Assembly (NCBI GenBank): GCA_018817845.1
Contig: JAHITH010000057.1
Span: forward strand, 1-21,360
Direction: 5' to 3'
DNA: 21,360 bases
Origin: Patescibacteria group bacterium
GTDB lineage: Bacteria > Patescibacteriota > Microgenomatia > UBA1400 > MFAQ01
Positions 20,874 through 21,360 of this stretch are shown one piece after another. Below the pieces are notes generated by a model, which was given only the letters and a program-made list of their open reading frames with translations, was not told the DNA's origin and searched no databases. How positions within the stretch are numbered: position 1 is the first letter of the stretch; each line of letters begins with the position of its first letter. The translations under genes and the position numbers were made by a program.

Positions 20874-21360
20874 ATGATAAATATAGTACCGGCGATACTG
20901 GAGAAAAGTTTAAAAGAGTTTGAGGAAAAATTGTCTTTGGTGTGGGGGAATGTGAGTCGAGTGCAGGTGGATATTATTGATGGGAAGTTTGCTGAGATTA
21001 TAACGATTGGACCGGAAGACTTGGGGCAAATTGATACGGTGGTGGCTTTTGATGCACATTTAATGGTAGAAAAACCAGAGGAATGGATTAAGAGGTGTGT
21101 AGCTGGTGGAGTAGATAGAGTGTTTGGTCAGGTAGAGAAAATGGAAGATAAAGTGGCATTTATTGGTGATGCCCAAGCTGAAGGTTTGATGGTGGGCCTG
21201 GCGTATGATATTGACACTCCACTAGATGGTTTGGAAGAATATATTAATGATTTAGATGCGGTTTTATTAATGAGTGTGAAGGCGGGGGAGCAAGGAAGGG
21301 AGTTTGATGATAGGGTGCTTGAGAAAATTAAAGCGGTGAGAAAGTTAAGTAAGACGGTTG
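20874..21360 (+). CDS. rpe: Ribulose-phosphate 3-epimerase, N-terminal part
   Basis: The gene starts at ATG 20874 and is cut by the window edge after 162 codons. Visible TIM-barrel motifs are VPAILEKSLKEFEEKL, VQVDIIDGKF (catalytic Asp), FDAHLMVEKPEEW and VLLMSVKAGEQGREFD. It interconverts ribulose 5-phosphate and xylulose 5-phosphate. SVKAGEQGREF takes the place of the VNPGFGGQxF phosphate loop, so this is a divergent member. It follows rpiB after 1 nt and shares its pathway. Confidence 0.87.
   Translation, partial: MINIVPAILEKSLKEFEEKLSLVWGNVSRVQVDIIDGKFAEIITIGPEDLGQIDTVVAFDAHLMVEKPEEWIKRCVAGGVDRVFGQVEKMEDKVAFIGDAQAEGLMVGLAYDIDTPLDGLEEYINDLDAVLLMSVKAGEQGREFDDRVLEKIKAVRKLSKTV

Noticed and set aside
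1..21360. CRISPR array or alternative code with TGA as glycine
   Set aside because: No regularly spaced direct repeats are seen. TGA closes many genes at ATGA overlaps, so the standard code applies.

Overview
The window is 21.4 kb of AT-rich, very compact bacterial DNA. Genes on the + strand are G-rich, and many neighbours overlap by 4 nt (ATGA), for example at 219, 6035, 12033 and 13274. TGA is used as a stop and TGG for Trp, so the code is the standard one. Single short versions of families (CBS-less IMPDH/GMP reductase, short LspA, one short SufB/D protein), several PIN-domain toxin-antitoxin pairs and promoters placed almost on the start codon suggest a small-genome bacterium of the Patescibacteria/CPR type, perhaps Microgenomates-like. 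That placement is inference from gene style; there is no rRNA or tRNA gene here to test it.

Layout. 1-4700: a partial cupin, a GNAT acetyltransferase, a shortened ribbon-helix-helix antitoxin remnant, then a leftward block of lspA, ung and an Nramp-related transporter; a phosphoglycerate-mutase-like phosphatase, a small anchored protein and an RRM RNA-binding protein follow. 4710-7081: a metallo-beta-lactamase/beta-CASP ribonuclease overlapping an IMPDH/GMP reductase, then a 52-nt diverged copy of part of the ribonuclease gene (7079-7130). 7130-9867: three PIN-toxin modules around a DEDD exonuclease that ends in a sliding-clamp-binding-like motif. 9890-14011: an Rrf2/IscR-type regulator with its own operator, a 145-nt highly palindromic element, and a minimal Fe-S assembly operon (sufC, one sufB/D, sufS, flavin reductase). 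14214-19411: a membrane-anchored DsbA-like protein and a CcdA-like partner, then a CsoR-controlled copper group (CsoR, an HMA/DsbD-like/cupredoxin fusion, CopA). 19446-21360: a small membrane protein, a fourth TA pair with a clear three-half-site operator, rpiB and the start of rpe.

How the parts work together. The Rrf2 regulator probably senses Fe-S status and controls itself, perhaps also the suf genes. The thiol proteins and copper proteins form one envelope metal/redox block. RpiB and Rpe interconvert pentose phosphates.

The main non-gene discoveries are: (i) a 145-nt element at 10294-10438 whose 27-nt ends pair 26/27 only if read as minus-strand RNA; (ii) two related palindromic insertions, in the same reading frame, inside two different genes (reductase 13562-13633 and DsbA-like 14369-14420), resembling in behaviour the Rickettsia palindromic elements; (iii) a recurring promoter layout in which the -10 box ends 6-7 nt before the ATG, implying leaderless mRNAs; and (iv) a relic of a second beta-CASP gene.
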